Positions 16,657 through 25,141 of a DNA stretch of 35,771 nucleotides are shown here, in pieces (within the stretch, counting starts at the first letter, position 1; every line of letters starts with the position of its first letter). The notes beneath the pieces were generated by a model. The model did no database searches. It saw nothing but the letters and a program-made list of their open reading frames with translations, and was not told the origin of the DNA. This stretch comes from Natronohydrobacter sp. (GTDB taxonomy: Bacteria; Pseudomonadota; Alphaproteobacteria; Rhodobacterales; Rhodobacteraceae), in the NCBI GenBank assembly GCA_007125005.1, contig SLDY01000063.1:1-35771 (forward strand), written 5' to 3'. The translations under genes and the position numbers were made by a program.

Positions 16657-17064
16657 ATGACAACAACGACTGCGCCCATGTCCTGGGCCCGTCAGGCAGA
16701 GTCTTGGCTCGACGGGTTCGGCAAGGTGGGATGGATCACGGCTATGGTCTTCGGCTTTGTGCTGTTCTGGCCCATCGGGCTTGCACTTCTGGCTTATATG
16801 ATCTGGGGGAAACAGATGTTTGGAAAATCCTGCGGCAAAAGTATCAAACATGGCACTATGGTCGCGCGGTCTTCGGGCAATTCGGCATTTGATGCCTACA
16901 AGGCCGATACATTGCGGCGCCTGGAAGACGAGCAGGCTGCATTCGCCGAATTTCTGGCGCGGCTGCGCGAAGCGAAGGACAAGGCCGAATTCGACGCTTT
17001 CATGGAAGACAACCGCAAGCGCCGGAGCGACGAAGGTGCAAGCTCTGACCCTCAACCTGTCTGA
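16657..17064 (+). CDS. DUF2852 membrane protein
   Basis: A 135-aa protein: polar N terminus, one or two membrane segments (GWITAMVFGFVLFWPIGLALLAYMIWG reads as a continuous hydrophobic stretch with a break), then a basic linker and a long charged amphipathic helix (YKADTLRRLEDEQAAFAEFL onwards) ending in Arg/Lys/Asp-rich sequence. This matches alphaproteobacterial DUF2852 proteins, whose function is unknown. The ATG at 16657 follows AAAAAGGAAAAAACC. A TTG at 16588 in frame is better read as a promoter element. Its last 13 nt overlap the 3' end of lpxB on the other strand. Confidence 0.85.
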   Translation: MTTTTAPMSWARQAESWLDGFGKVGWITAMVFGFVLFWPIGLALLAYMIWGKQMFGKSCGKSIKHGTMVARSSGNSAFDAYKADTLRRLEDEQAAFAEFLARLREAKDKAEFDAFMEDNRKRRSDEGASSDPQPV

Positions 17065-18200
17065 GTGGTCCGCATTTGCATGAAGTTCAGCACTGAAGCA
17101 GCGGCGCGCTGACCTGGCGCGTCGCCTCCCTGCCCAAGCCGCTCCATCGTCAATTGCATCGCCGCAAGCTGCGCCTTCTGCGCTTGTGGGTTTTCCATGA
17201 GCATCCGCAGCGCTTCGGCAATTTTCTCCGGAGTGCAATTGCGGCCCAGATACTCTGGCACCGCGCGCGATTCCGAGACCAGATTGACTAGGGTTACTGT
17301 GTCGAGTTTGATCAACCGCTCTGCCAGAAAGCGTGTAATCGGATTCACATCGTAAGCGATCACCATTGGCGTGGCGTTGGCGGCAAGCTCCAGCGAGACT
17401 GTGCCCGAGGCCGCCAGCGCTAATTCTGCCGCCCCGAAAGCCGCGCGTTTCTCGCCCGCCCCTTCGAGCACATGCGCCGCAAAAGGCCAGTGCGCGACCT
17501 CGCTGCGCATGAACGCTGCCTGAGTGCCGACGGTCGGGACAAGCACTTGCATATCCTCGGTCAGAACCTGTGCCAGCGCCGCGCCAAAACGCGGTGCATG
17601 ACGTGAGATCTCGCCCTTGCGCGAGCCTGGCAGCGCCAGCAGCAGGCGACCGGGAAAGCGTGCCCGCAGATCAGTGATCTCCGCCTCGCTGGCGCGCGGT
17701 TCAGCCACAACCGGATGACCGACGAAATCGCAGCTCATACCAGCGGCTTCCATATATGGCGGCTCAAAGGGTAGAAGAGCCAGCACATGATCCACCAGCG
17801 GGGCCATGCGCGCAGCCCGTTTTGATCGCCACGCCCAGACCGAAGGCGCGACATAATGCACAACGGGTAGATCCCGGCGCTGTGTGCGGACATGCTTGAG
17901 CACGCGCAGGCAGAAATCCGGGCTGTCGATGGTAATCACCAGATCAGGGAGTGTATTGGCTATTGCCTCTGCAGTCTCAACGATGCGCCGGCGCAGTAGC
18001 GAAAGGCGTGGCAAGACCTCCGCAAGTCCCATGACCGAGAGTTCGGACATCGGGAACCGCGAGACAAGCCCTTCCGCCGCCATCGACTCTCCGCCCACAC
18101 CATCGAATACGCTCTCCGGGGCGAGCGTGCGCAAGCCTGCCATCAACGCGCCCCCGAGTCTGTCGCCCGAAGGCTCTCCCGCGATAATGAAGATCCTCAC
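17052..18200 (-). CDS. lpxB: lipid-A-disaccharide synthase
   Basis: A 382-aa GT19 glycosyltransferase that condenses UDP-2,3-diacylglucosamine with lipid X to form the lipid A disaccharide. It begins with the family hallmark IIAGEPSGDRLGGALM. Further conserved parts are HYVAPSVWAWR, LALLPFEPPYME, LLALPGSRKGEI and ASGTVSLELA. The start is GTG at 18200, overlapping the lpxI stop (GTGA). It is the last gene of the minus-strand envelope cluster and runs tail-to-tail into the DUF2852 gene with a 13-nt overlap. Confidence 0.96.
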   Translation of the reverse strand: MRIFIIAGEPSGDRLGGALMAGLRTLAPESVFDGVGGESMAAEGLVSRFPMSELSVMGLAEVLPRLSLLRRRIVETAEAIANTLPDLVITIDSPDFCLRVLKHVRTQRRDLPVVHYVAPSVWAWRSKRAARMAPLVDHVLALLPFEPPYMEAAGMSCDFVGHPVVAEPRASEAEITDLRARFPGRLLLALPGSRKGEISRHAPRFGAALAQVLTEDMQVLVPTVGTQAAFMRSEVAHWPFAAHVLEGAGEKRAAFGAAELALAASGTVSLELAANATPMVIAYDVNPITRFLAERLIKLDTVTLVNLVSESRAVPEYLGRNCTPEKIAEALRMLMENPQAQKAQLAAMQLTMERLGQGGDAPGQRAAASVLNFMQMRTTQTG

Positions 18201-19024
18201 GCCTGCTCACGCGCCCAGAGGAAAAGCCCCAGCGCTGCGGCTGTTTGCTCAATCTCGGCGCGATCGATGAGCAGCACACCACCTGCCTCGAACACAATGC
18301 CGCGCAGTCCCGCGTCGTGGGCTGCGCGCACAGTGGCAGGTCCGATTGCGGGCAGATCGATCCTGCGATCCTGACCAGGCTTCGGAGCCTTGCAGAACAC
18401 GCCACCTTCGGGCAGATCGGCGCCGCTTGCGCGCAGGCTGGCAAGATGGGCCAGCATCGCATCGGTGCCGGGCAGCGCCTCGACAGCAAGGCAAAGGCCG
18501 CGCGACACGACACATCCCTGCCCGATATCAGCAGCCCCGAGTGCGCGCAGGATCTCGAAGCCGCGTGCGGCATCCTGATTATCGTCAGGCTTCGGGCTGG
18601 CAGCGCCCAGAACACCCGGGCACGCCACCAGACCTGGGCAGATATCCTGCGCGCCTATTACCTCGATTCCCCACTCACCCATGAGCGCAATCACCTCGCG
18701 CAGGGTTCCGTCGTCACCTTGCTGCATCGCAGCCATGATGCGCGGTAGAAGCTGCATTGTTTCCGGGTCGATCAGTGCCGGGTCAAGGCGCGGGCGATGC
18801 ACGCCACCTGCAAAGACAGCTTGGGTTATGCCCGCATTCTGCAAGTGATCGAGAAACGGGACCAATCTCTCCAGACGAAAACGCAGCACATTGCCTTGCA
18901 ACGAACTAAGGCTTTCGAAGCCTTCCAATTCGGCCAGAAGCGGCGCGGGGCCCTCGGCGGCCAGCTTTTCTGAAAGCAGATGAGGTAGCCGTCCGCGACC
19001 GGCGATCAGGGCAACCCGGCTCAT
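18197..19024 (-). CDS. lpxI: UDP-2,3-diacylglucosamine diphosphatase LpxI
   Basis: A 275-aa LpxI (DUF1009) protein. It hydrolyses UDP-2,3-diacylglucosamine to lipid X, the step done by LpxH in E. coli. The N terminus VALIAGRGRLPHLLSEKL and the C-terminal LPAIGPATVRAAHDAGLRGI with EAGGVLL match the family; length is typical. It lies between lpxA and lpxB, as in many alphaproteobacteria, with ATGA overlap from lpxA and GTGA into lpxB, so all three are translationally coupled. Confidence 0.94.
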   Translation of the reverse strand: MSRVALIAGRGRLPHLLSEKLAAEGPAPLLAELEGFESLSSLQGNVLRFRLERLVPFLDHLQNAGITQAVFAGGVHRPRLDPALIDPETMQLLPRIMAAMQQGDDGTLREVIALMGEWGIEVIGAQDICPGLVACPGVLGAASPKPDDNQDAARGFEILRALGAADIGQGCVVSRGLCLAVEALPGTDAMLAHLASLRASGADLPEGGVFCKAPKPGQDRRIDLPAIGPATVRAAHDAGLRGIVFEAGGVLLIDRAEIEQTAAALGLFLWAREQA

Positions 19025-19827
19025 GACGGACGCAGAAAGTTGCGACCCGAATCACTGGTGAAAAATCGTGCGACCTGCTGGACCACCCCTGAATCAGTTT
19101 CTCTCAGAATCGCCTGTGCGAGATCGCTCAGCGCCCCCTCGCCTTCCGCTAATCGTTTGTAGGCCGCGCGCAGGGCAGCAATATCCTCTCGCGCCATTCC
19201 CCGACGCTTGAGACCGATAAGATTAAGCCCGTGCAACACGCCATCCGGGCCTGAAACAAGCCCGAATGGCATTACGTCATGAGTTACACGCGTCAACGCG
19301 CCTATCATTGCCCCCTCACCCACGCGGATGAACTGGTGCAACCCGGCAGAGGCACCTACGATCACATTGTCACCAATCATCACATGCCCCGCCACCCCAG
19401 CATAATTAGCCAGAATCACATTGTTCCCGACCTGCGCATCATGGCCAACATGCGCGCCCGCCATGATCAGGCAACCATCGCCAACACGCGTGATCCCTCC
19501 GCCCTGTTCAGTACCGATATGGACTGTCGCATTCTCACGGATTCGGCAATTCTGCCCCACAACAAGACGGGTGCGCTCGCCTGCATATTTCAGGTCCTGC
19601 GGGATTTCACCGACCGAGGCGAAGGAAAACACAGTCGAGCCTGAGCCAATCTCGGTCCAGCCGGTGACCAGCGCATGAGGTCGCAGGGTCACATTTTCAC
19701 CCAGCACAACCTCGCCACCCACGATCGCGAAAGGCCCGATCTTGCAGCCGGCGCCAATTTGCGCACCAGGCTCGACTATAGACATGGGATGGATTTCGGC
19801 GCTCGGATCTATCATCACAGCGCTCAC
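19021..19827 (-). CDS. lpxA: UDP-N-acetylglucosamine acyltransferase
   Basis: A 268-aa left-handed beta-helix acyltransferase catalysing the first step of lipid A synthesis (3-O-acylation of UDP-GlcNAc). Hexapeptide repeats run from about residue 8 to 190 ([IV]G-x4 periodicity). The catalytic region [14 protein letters not shown] contains His126 and His129, the second aligning with the E. coli catalytic histidine. The C-terminal helical domain follows ([12 protein letters not shown]). The start is GTG at 19827 inside the fabZ stop (GTGA); an internal ATG four codons later is an alternative. Confidence 0.96.
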   Translation of the reverse strand: MSAVMIDPSAEIHPMSIVEPGAQIGAGCKIGPFAIVGGEVVLGENVTLRPHALVTGWTEIGSGSTVFSFASVGEIPQDLKYAGERTRLVVGQNCRIRENATVHIGTEQGGGITRVGDGCLIMAGAHVGHDAQVGNNVILANYAGVAGHVMIGDNVIVGASAGLHQFIRVGEGAMIGALTRVTHDVMPFGLVSGPDGVLHGLNLIGLKRRGMAREDIAALRAAYKRLAEGEGALSDLAQAILRETDSGVVQQVARFFTSDSGRNFLRPS

Positions 19828-20294
19828 TCGGCCACTTGCGCTGAGAGATCTATCATTGCTGCAAACTCTGCCTCAGCGGCTACCTGCCCCTCCACTTTTG
19901 CAACGCCTTCGAACTTCCAGATCTTGGTAGAGCCACGCTTAACCTTTACATGCAGTTCGAGCACGTCACCGGGAACGACTTTGCGGCGGAACTTCGCCTT
20001 GTCGATAGACATAAAATATACCAGCGGCGCACGCTCGCCAAAACCAACCGAAAGTCCCACAAGCACCGCAGCGGTTTGCGCCATCGCCTCGACAATCGTG
20101 ACGCCGGGCATGATCGGCGCACCGGGGAAGTGGCCCTGAAAATGCGGTTCGTTAAATGTGACATTCTTGATGCCTATTGCAGAGTCGCGCGCCACCACAT
20201 CACGCACCTTGTCTACCAGCAAGAACGGGTAGCGATGCGGAATGATCTTCATGATTGTGGCCAGATCGGCCTCATGCGGCACAGCTTGCGACAT
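19824..20294 (-). CDS. fabZ: 3-hydroxyacyl-ACP dehydratase FabZ
   Basis: A 156-aa hot-dog-fold dehydratase of type II fatty acid synthesis; it also influences the partition of 3-hydroxyacyl-ACP between phospholipid and lipid A. The catalytic His55 lies in [13 protein letters not shown] and Glu69 in TIVEAMAQ. I chose the ATG at 20294 ([10 protein letters not shown]) to give the usual family length, with GAGGGA upstream; the frame is open further but looks non-conserved. skp precedes it by 98 nt with no room for lpxD. Confidence 0.95.
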   Translation of the reverse strand: MSQAVPHEADLATIMKIIPHRYPFLLVDKVRDVVARDSAIGIKNVTFNEPHFQGHFPGAPIMPGVTIVEAMAQTAAVLVGLSVGFGERAPLVYFMSIDKAKFRRKVVPGDVLELHVKVKRGSTKIWKFEGVAKVEGQVAAEAEFAAMIDLSAQVAE

Positions 20295-20392
20295 CAGCGT
20301 TCTTTCCCTCGTAAGATGACCGCACAGGGCAGCCGGAACCGACGCTGATCTAACAACTGCTGTTACAGGTGGCAAGCGCTGCAACAGCAAGA

Positions 20393-20992
20393 TCAGGGAA
20401 GCGTCAATGGAAACGGCGCTGCACCGCCGTCACCAATCGCATCATCCATCGCCTTGATGGCTTGATCAGTCATATCGACATCGATCCGCGCAATAATGAC
20501 CGCACGCGCATCAATCAGGATTTGTCCCCCCTCGGCTTCGAGAACCTCTTGCAAAACCGAAGAGATCTCCGAAAAGAAGCGACGCCGCTCGGACTCCTCA
20601 AATTGAGCCAGTCGCTGGCGCTTTTCGGATTGCGTTCGACGAACTTCCTCTGCCTGTAGGTCGAAGGCATTTGCTGCCGCGCGGAACTCTTCGAGACTCA
20701 TTTCAGCACGCAACTCGGTCAACTCGGTTTCCCGTGCAGTCAGTTCTGCAAGCAGCCGGTCATTCTCGGCTTCCAGCGCGCGCGAGGCAACAGCTATTTC
20801 CTCGGTTACACGACGCCCAAACAACGATTCACGAAACAGCCGCTCGTCATCAATTGTTCGTAGTGAGGGGCGCGAGAACTGTTCGACAGGTTGACCAAGC
20901 GCAAAACTCGGACCTGTTTGCGCTTTTGTCGGAGCGGCAGCACCCAAAAACGCCGCTCCGAATGCTGCCGCAAATACCGCGGCAATCCGCAT
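20393..20992 (-). CDS. skp: OmpH/Skp-family periplasmic chaperone
   Basis: A 199-aa protein with a signal peptide (cleavage near TKA-Q, residue 24), then two long charged helices (about 75-150; [20 protein letters not shown] and the Arg/Glu-rich segment around [10 protein letters not shown]) and a small C-terminal beta part ([19 protein letters not shown]). This is the Skp tentacle-type layout: a trimeric holdase for unfolded outer-membrane proteins before BamA. Its ATG overlaps the bamA stop by one base (TGATG). The C-terminal tail is Gly/Pro-rich. Confidence 0.9.
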   Translation of the reverse strand: MRIAAVFAAAFGAAFLGAAAPTKAQTGPSFALGQPVEQFSRPSLRTIDDERLFRESLFGRRVTEEIAVASRALEAENDRLLAELTARETELTELRAEMSLEEFRAAANAFDLQAEEVRRTQSEKRQRLAQFEESERRRFFSEISSVLQEVLEAEGGQILIDARAVIIARIDVDMTDQAIKAMDDAIGDGGAAPFPLTLP

Positions 20993-23355
20993 CAGAATTG
21001 CGTCACGATCGAGAAATCAAAGTTCTGAGCGCGGTCATAGGGTTGCTTGCGAACCGGTCTGGAAAAATCGAACCGCAATGGGCCCAGCGGGCTATCCCAG
21101 AAAAGGGACACACCCAGCGTTGCGCGCAAATTCATCCTGTTGGAATTTGAACCGCCCGGCGCCCGCATATCGATACCCGGGACATTCACATTATCCACAC
21201 CCCAGACAGACCCGACATCTGCAAATACACCGCCGCTCAAACCGTATTCCTCGGGCGTCCCCAGAGGGAACTGCGCCTCGACCTGCAACACCATGTATTT
21301 TGTGCCGCCCAGCACATCATTATTCGCCGAAAGGAAATCGCGCGGACCAGCGCGCCCCGGCGCAAAACCACGCATCACATCAGCCAGTTGGAAGCGGTCG
21401 CGGTTGCGCGATGAACCACTGATCATATGCAGCACACCGGCACGCGCATCACCGCGCAGCGTCACATCTTCATTGAAAACTGCGATCTCATAGCCTGCGC
21501 GCCCCTCGCTGCGTATGAAACGACGGCTTTGATTTCCAAAACCGAAATCCTGGCTTGCAGACAGTATCCAGCCTTGAGTGGGGTCAATTCCTACGCGGCG
21601 CGTATCAAACGTATAAGTATAACCCAGAGTTCCCGTCACGGCCGTACCAGCTGCTTCATCCCGGGCAAGCCGCAACGATCCGCCCGCAGGCAAACCCGAA
21701 AGCCGATCAGCAACAATGCCTTGGCGCAGCTGCAACCGCCCAAACTCACTGACCGGGAACCCGATCGCATTGTTCAGGAAAGCTTCGCGCGTGTTGAAGT
21801 CAGAGAAGAACGTGCGCGTTTCCTGATACCCGATACCGAGCGAATAGCTCAGATCCCGATCAAACATCGCAGGCTCTGTAAACTGGAGCGATATATCGCG
21901 CGAGCCGCGAACAGTATTGAAATTGATTGAAAGCTGCTGACCACGACCCAGGAAATTTTGCTCAGCGAAAGAAATCCCGAAACCGACCCCCTGCGCACGT
22001 CCATAACTGACCGAGAAACCAAGCGACCCAGTGGTTGTTTCTTCAACCTCCACATCGATTATGGCCTGATCAGGGGCAGAGCCCTGCCTTGGATCGACGG
22101 CAACATCGGCAAAATATCCAAGCGCTCTGATTCGTTCCGCTGCCTCACGAATCTCGCGAGGGTTTAATGGATCGCCCTCTGCCGAGGTAAACTGTCGACG
22201 CACCACACGATCAACAGTCGTCGTGTTTCCCTGTATGTCGATACGCTCTACGAAAATACGCTCACCACGAACGATGGCGAATTCAACGTCGATGGTCTGA
22301 TTGACATTATTCCGGGTGAACCTCGGGTCGGCGCGGATAAAGCGCAGCCCGCGCTGTTCCGCCAGGCGCTCCATCCGGGCAATATTCTGGTCAAGCACAT
22401 TGGGGGAAAAGACAGTTCCAGGGCGAATGCGCAACTCTCGTTCGTAATCGGCTGCGTCGATACCCTCGACTTCGCTCACCACCGAAATATTCCCGAACCG
22501 ATATTGCTGGCCCTCCCGAATATTGAAGGTCAGGAAAAACCCATCGCGCTCACGCGCCATCTCGGAGGTGACAGAGAGGACTTCGAAATCGACATAGCCG
22601 CGCGACAGGTAAAAATCGGTGAGAAGCTGGCGGTCGAGTGCAATACGCTCGCCGACAAATGTGTCGCGCTGCACCAGCCACCGAAAAAGCCCGGCTTGTT
22701 TGGTGTCCAGCACCTGCCGCAAACGGTAGTTCGAAAAGGCGCGGTTACCCACAAAAGAGACGCGCTCAATCTCTACAACGTTGCCTTCACGAATCTCGAA
22801 GGCCAGATCGACGCGATTATTCCCACGCGGGATGATGCGCGGTGTGATTTCTGCAGCGCTACGCCCCCGCTGTGCATAAAGCTCTGCAATGGCGCGTGTG
22901 TCGGCCTCCACAGCAGAAGGCGACAGCACTCGGCCTGCACGTGTCTGAACGACCCCTGCTATCGCATCATCATTCACACGGCGATTGCCCTCAAAATTCA
23001 CGATCCCGATAACAGGATACTCCCGCACCTGGATGACGAGCGTGTTGCCACGAGGCACGAAATCAACCGTCTCGAACAATCCGGAAGCCGCAATATTGCT
23101 GTAGGCATTGTTCAGTTGCGCAGCGCTGATCTCCTGCCCTGGCGCAAAACCTGCGAGACTGAAAAGTGTCGAATCATCGACACGAATATTTCCGTCTATC
23201 TCGATCGAGGTAAACCGAAAGGTCTGAGCCTGCGCAGGCGTTACTAATGCGCCGCTAGCTATTGCAAACAAACAAAAATACGCCACCGAAAAGACGTGCA
23301 GGCAGTTTGCCGCACCGCCTTTGCGCGACGGCAGCATCTTCAAGATAGCGCGCAT
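20992..23355 (-). CDS. bamA: outer membrane protein assembly factor BamA
   Basis: A 787-aa Omp85 protein. The signal peptide ends near AQA-Q (residue 43). Five POTRA domains cover about 45-440 (for example FRFTSIEIDGNIRVDDSTLF; ERIDIQGNTTTVDRVVRRQF). The 16-strand barrel follows and ends in an aromatic residue (FDFSIVTQF). Conserved barrel motifs include SFAEQNFLGRGQ and the lid-loop-like RGFAPGRAGPRD; the late FWDSPLGPLRFDFSRP is typical. It inserts beta-barrel proteins into the outer membrane. The ATG at 23355 lacks a strong Shine-Dalgarno, so a slightly downstream ATG is possible. It lies just upstream of its chaperone gene skp. Confidence 0.95.
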   Translation of the reverse strand: MRAILKMLPSRKGGAANCLHVFSVAYFCLFAIASGALVTPAQAQTFRFTSIEIDGNIRVDDSTLFSLAGFAPGQEISAAQLNNAYSNIAASGLFETVDFVPRGNTLVIQVREYPVIGIVNFEGNRRVNDDAIAGVVQTRAGRVLSPSAVEADTRAIAELYAQRGRSAAEITPRIIPRGNNRVDLAFEIREGNVVEIERVSFVGNRAFSNYRLRQVLDTKQAGLFRWLVQRDTFVGERIALDRQLLTDFYLSRGYVDFEVLSVTSEMARERDGFFLTFNIREGQQYRFGNISVVSEVEGIDAADYERELRIRPGTVFSPNVLDQNIARMERLAEQRGLRFIRADPRFTRNNVNQTIDVEFAIVRGERIFVERIDIQGNTTTVDRVVRRQFTSAEGDPLNPREIREAAERIRALGYFADVAVDPRQGSAPDQAIIDVEVEETTTGSLGFSVSYGRAQGVGFGISFAEQNFLGRGQQLSINFNTVRGSRDISLQFTEPAMFDRDLSYSLGIGYQETRTFFSDFNTREAFLNNAIGFPVSEFGRLQLRQGIVADRLSGLPAGGSLRLARDEAAGTAVTGTLGYTYTFDTRRVGIDPTQGWILSASQDFGFGNQSRRFIRSEGRAGYEIAVFNEDVTLRGDARAGVLHMISGSSRNRDRFQLADVMRGFAPGRAGPRDFLSANNDVLGGTKYMVLQVEAQFPLGTPEEYGLSGGVFADVGSVWGVDNVNVPGIDMRAPGGSNSNRMNLRATLGVSLFWDSPLGPLRFDFSRPVRKQPYDRAQNFDFSIVTQF

Positions 23356-23535
23356 GTCAGGCCCCGTTCTTACCGCTTTTTTATAACCTGTGAGTAGCGG
23401 TTCAGAGGCAGCTTGTCAAAGCAATCGCCCAGTTCGCCATGCCAAAGAATTCAAAGCATTCGCGCCGACTTCTCATGCGAAGAAAACCGGGATAATCACT
23501 ATTATCCTCGTTCTTTCTGGACGTTATCTGTCACT
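23356..23535. other. bamA upstream region with an 18-bp palindrome
   Basis: A 180-bp noncoding stretch. On the minus strand it carries a perfect -35-like TTGACA but only a weak -10 (TACTCA) 17 bp later. At 23490-23507 there is a perfect dyad GGATAAT-CACT-ATTATCC. A second hairpin TCACTT-CAGA-AAGTGA (23531-23546) covers the stop of the small ORF. These may be an operator, processing sites or a weak attenuator between rseP and bamA. No long T-run follows either. Confidence 0.45.
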
Positions 23536-23697
23536 TCAGAAAGTGATAGGTGCAACACCCGGCGCATAGAGTGCAATTTCCACGAGCAGCTTTGCGAGAA
23601 AAAGTCCCAACAAAATAGCCAAAGACACTTTGATTCTGCTGCCGAAAGCAGACCAGATGAGTTTCACATTGTGCAGTTCTGTTTCAATCAGTGTCAT
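23536..23697 (-). CDS. candidate 53-aa single-TM small protein between rseP and bamA
   Basis: The ORF starts at an ATG with GGAG 7 nt upstream (GGAGAAAACGA-ATG). It encodes MTLIETELHNVKLIWSAFGS, then a hydrophobic helix (VSLAILLGLFLAKLLVEIAL) and a short tail ending PGVAPITF. It lies 78 nt after the rseP stop and 180 nt before bamA on the same strand. For it: a good ribosome-binding site, a clean membrane helix and its position. Against it: short length, codon use less GC3-rich than its neighbours, and no family I recognise. Confidence 0.45.
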   Translation of the reverse strand: MTLIETELHNVKLIWSAFGSRIKVSLAILLGLFLAKLLVEIALYAPGVAPITF

Positions 23698-23775
23698 TCG
23701 TTTTCTCCACCTGCTTGAAGAGCTAGTGGAGAAATTCGGCAAGAATGCGGCAAGTTCGCGGCCTAAGGCTGAACT

Positions 23776-25125
23776 TCAGCAGGTCAGATCATTGAACACT
23801 GCAAAAACGAACAGCATCAGCACGAGTGACAGTCCGATAGCTATCAGGATCTGCATCGCTTTATCGCCTGCGGGCCTTCGCATAACTGCCTCATAGGCGT
23901 GAAACACAAGGTGGCCCCCATCGAGTGGTGGAACCGGAAAAAGGTTGAGAAGCCCGATTGCCACAGAAAGGACTGCGATGAACCAAACGAATTCGAACAA
24001 CCCATCACTGGCCGTTGCGACCGAAGCTTCGGCGATCCCGATCGGGCTTGAGAGATTGCAGGTGCTGATCTGCCCGATGACCATGTAATACAGCCCCTCG
24101 AGCGATGTACGGATTACGCGCCAAATCTGCATTACGGCAATGGATGACGCCTCAACCACACTGGGGCTGCGCCTACCGTAGTCAAATACGGTCCCAGACG
24201 TCAGCCCGATCAGATAGCGTGTTTCGAACCCACCCTCAGCCAACGGCAGATCCGTGCGTTGGGGCACAAGCGTCAGCTCCAGAGCTTCGCCTTGACGCCA
24301 GACCTGCAGCGCCAGAGGATTTCCCTCCGATTGGGAAACGATTTCGCGCAGCTGCTCGAAAGTTGCGATTTCAACGCCATCAATTGCCGTGATGACATCA
24401 CCTCGTTGCATCTGTGCTTCGCGTGCAGCTGATTGCAACGCAACGGAGCCAGCGAGTGGCGGTTGCGGATGAGGCCCCGTTACTTCGAGGATCTGCCCAT
24501 CGCGCTCAACAGTGTAGGTCAGGGTCGATTGCTCAGGCATGTCAGGAGCAAGGCTCAGAAAATCAGAAAGGCTCTCAGTCTCGACGCCTTCGACCGCCAA
24601 TATCCTATCGCCAATTGCCAGCCCGAATGGTTCGGCTGGGAGTGCCGCTATCTCGCCTACGATCGGCTCATCTACTGCGACCCCGTCATAAATGATCAGC
24701 GCAGCAAAGACACCAAAGGCGAATATGAAATTGAAAAGTGGTCCGGCCGCGACCGTGCTCGCACGTGCCCAAAGAGGAGCGCCATGCATCGTGCGTCGAC
24801 GTGCAGCAGCATCCATCTGCGCCATCGCCTCGCCGTCCTTACTCGAGGCCGCGCTGGAATCTCCTGCAAACTTCACATACCCACCAAGCGGAACCGCTGC
24901 TACTTGCCAGACCGTCCCACGCTTGTCGCGTCGGCTCATGAGAACCGGGCCGAAGCCGATTGAAAACACTTCAGCATGAATGCCCGACCAGCGCCCGACT
25001 ATATAGTGACCGTATTCATGCACAGCCACGATCACCGATAACACAATGACAAATGCGGCAATCGTATAGAAAAAACTCCCGAAACTTGGCAATAGCCCGA
25101 TAAGGTCCAAACCCGATCCCCTCAT
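23776..25125 (-). CDS. rseP: RseP site-2 intramembrane zinc metalloprotease
   Basis: A 449-aa M50 protease. HEYGH at residues 36-40 in TM1 gives the zinc-binding HExxH and the C-terminal NLFPVPPLDGGHL provides the third ligand. Two PDZ-like domains lie between (GDRILAVEGVETESLSDFL and RGDVITAIDGVEIATFEQL). It cleaves anti-sigma factors and signal-peptide remnants in the inner membrane. I chose the ATG at 25125, which places TM1 normally and leaves 16 nt after the dxr stop; a longer frame into dxr has non-conserved sequence. Between dxr and bamA is its usual place. Confidence 0.94.
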   Translation of the reverse strand: MRGSGLDLIGLLPSFGSFFYTIAAFVIVLSVIVAVHEYGHYIVGRWSGIHAEVFSIGFGPVLMSRRDKRGTVWQVAAVPLGGYVKFAGDSSAASSKDGEAMAQMDAAARRRTMHGAPLWARASTVAAGPLFNFIFAFGVFAALIIYDGVAVDEPIVGEIAALPAEPFGLAIGDRILAVEGVETESLSDFLSLAPDMPEQSTLTYTVERDGQILEVTGPHPQPPLAGSVALQSAAREAQMQRGDVITAIDGVEIATFEQLREIVSQSEGNPLALQVWRQGEALELTLVPQRTDLPLAEGGFETRYLIGLTSGTVFDYGRRSPSVVEASSIAVMQIWRVIRTSLEGLYYMVIGQISTCNLSSPIGIAEASVATASDGLFEFVWFIAVLSVAIGLLNLFPVPPLDGGHLVFHAYEAVMRRPAGDKAMQILIAIGLSLVLMLFVFAVFNDLTC

Positions 25126-25141
25126 TTTTGCGCCGAAGCGT

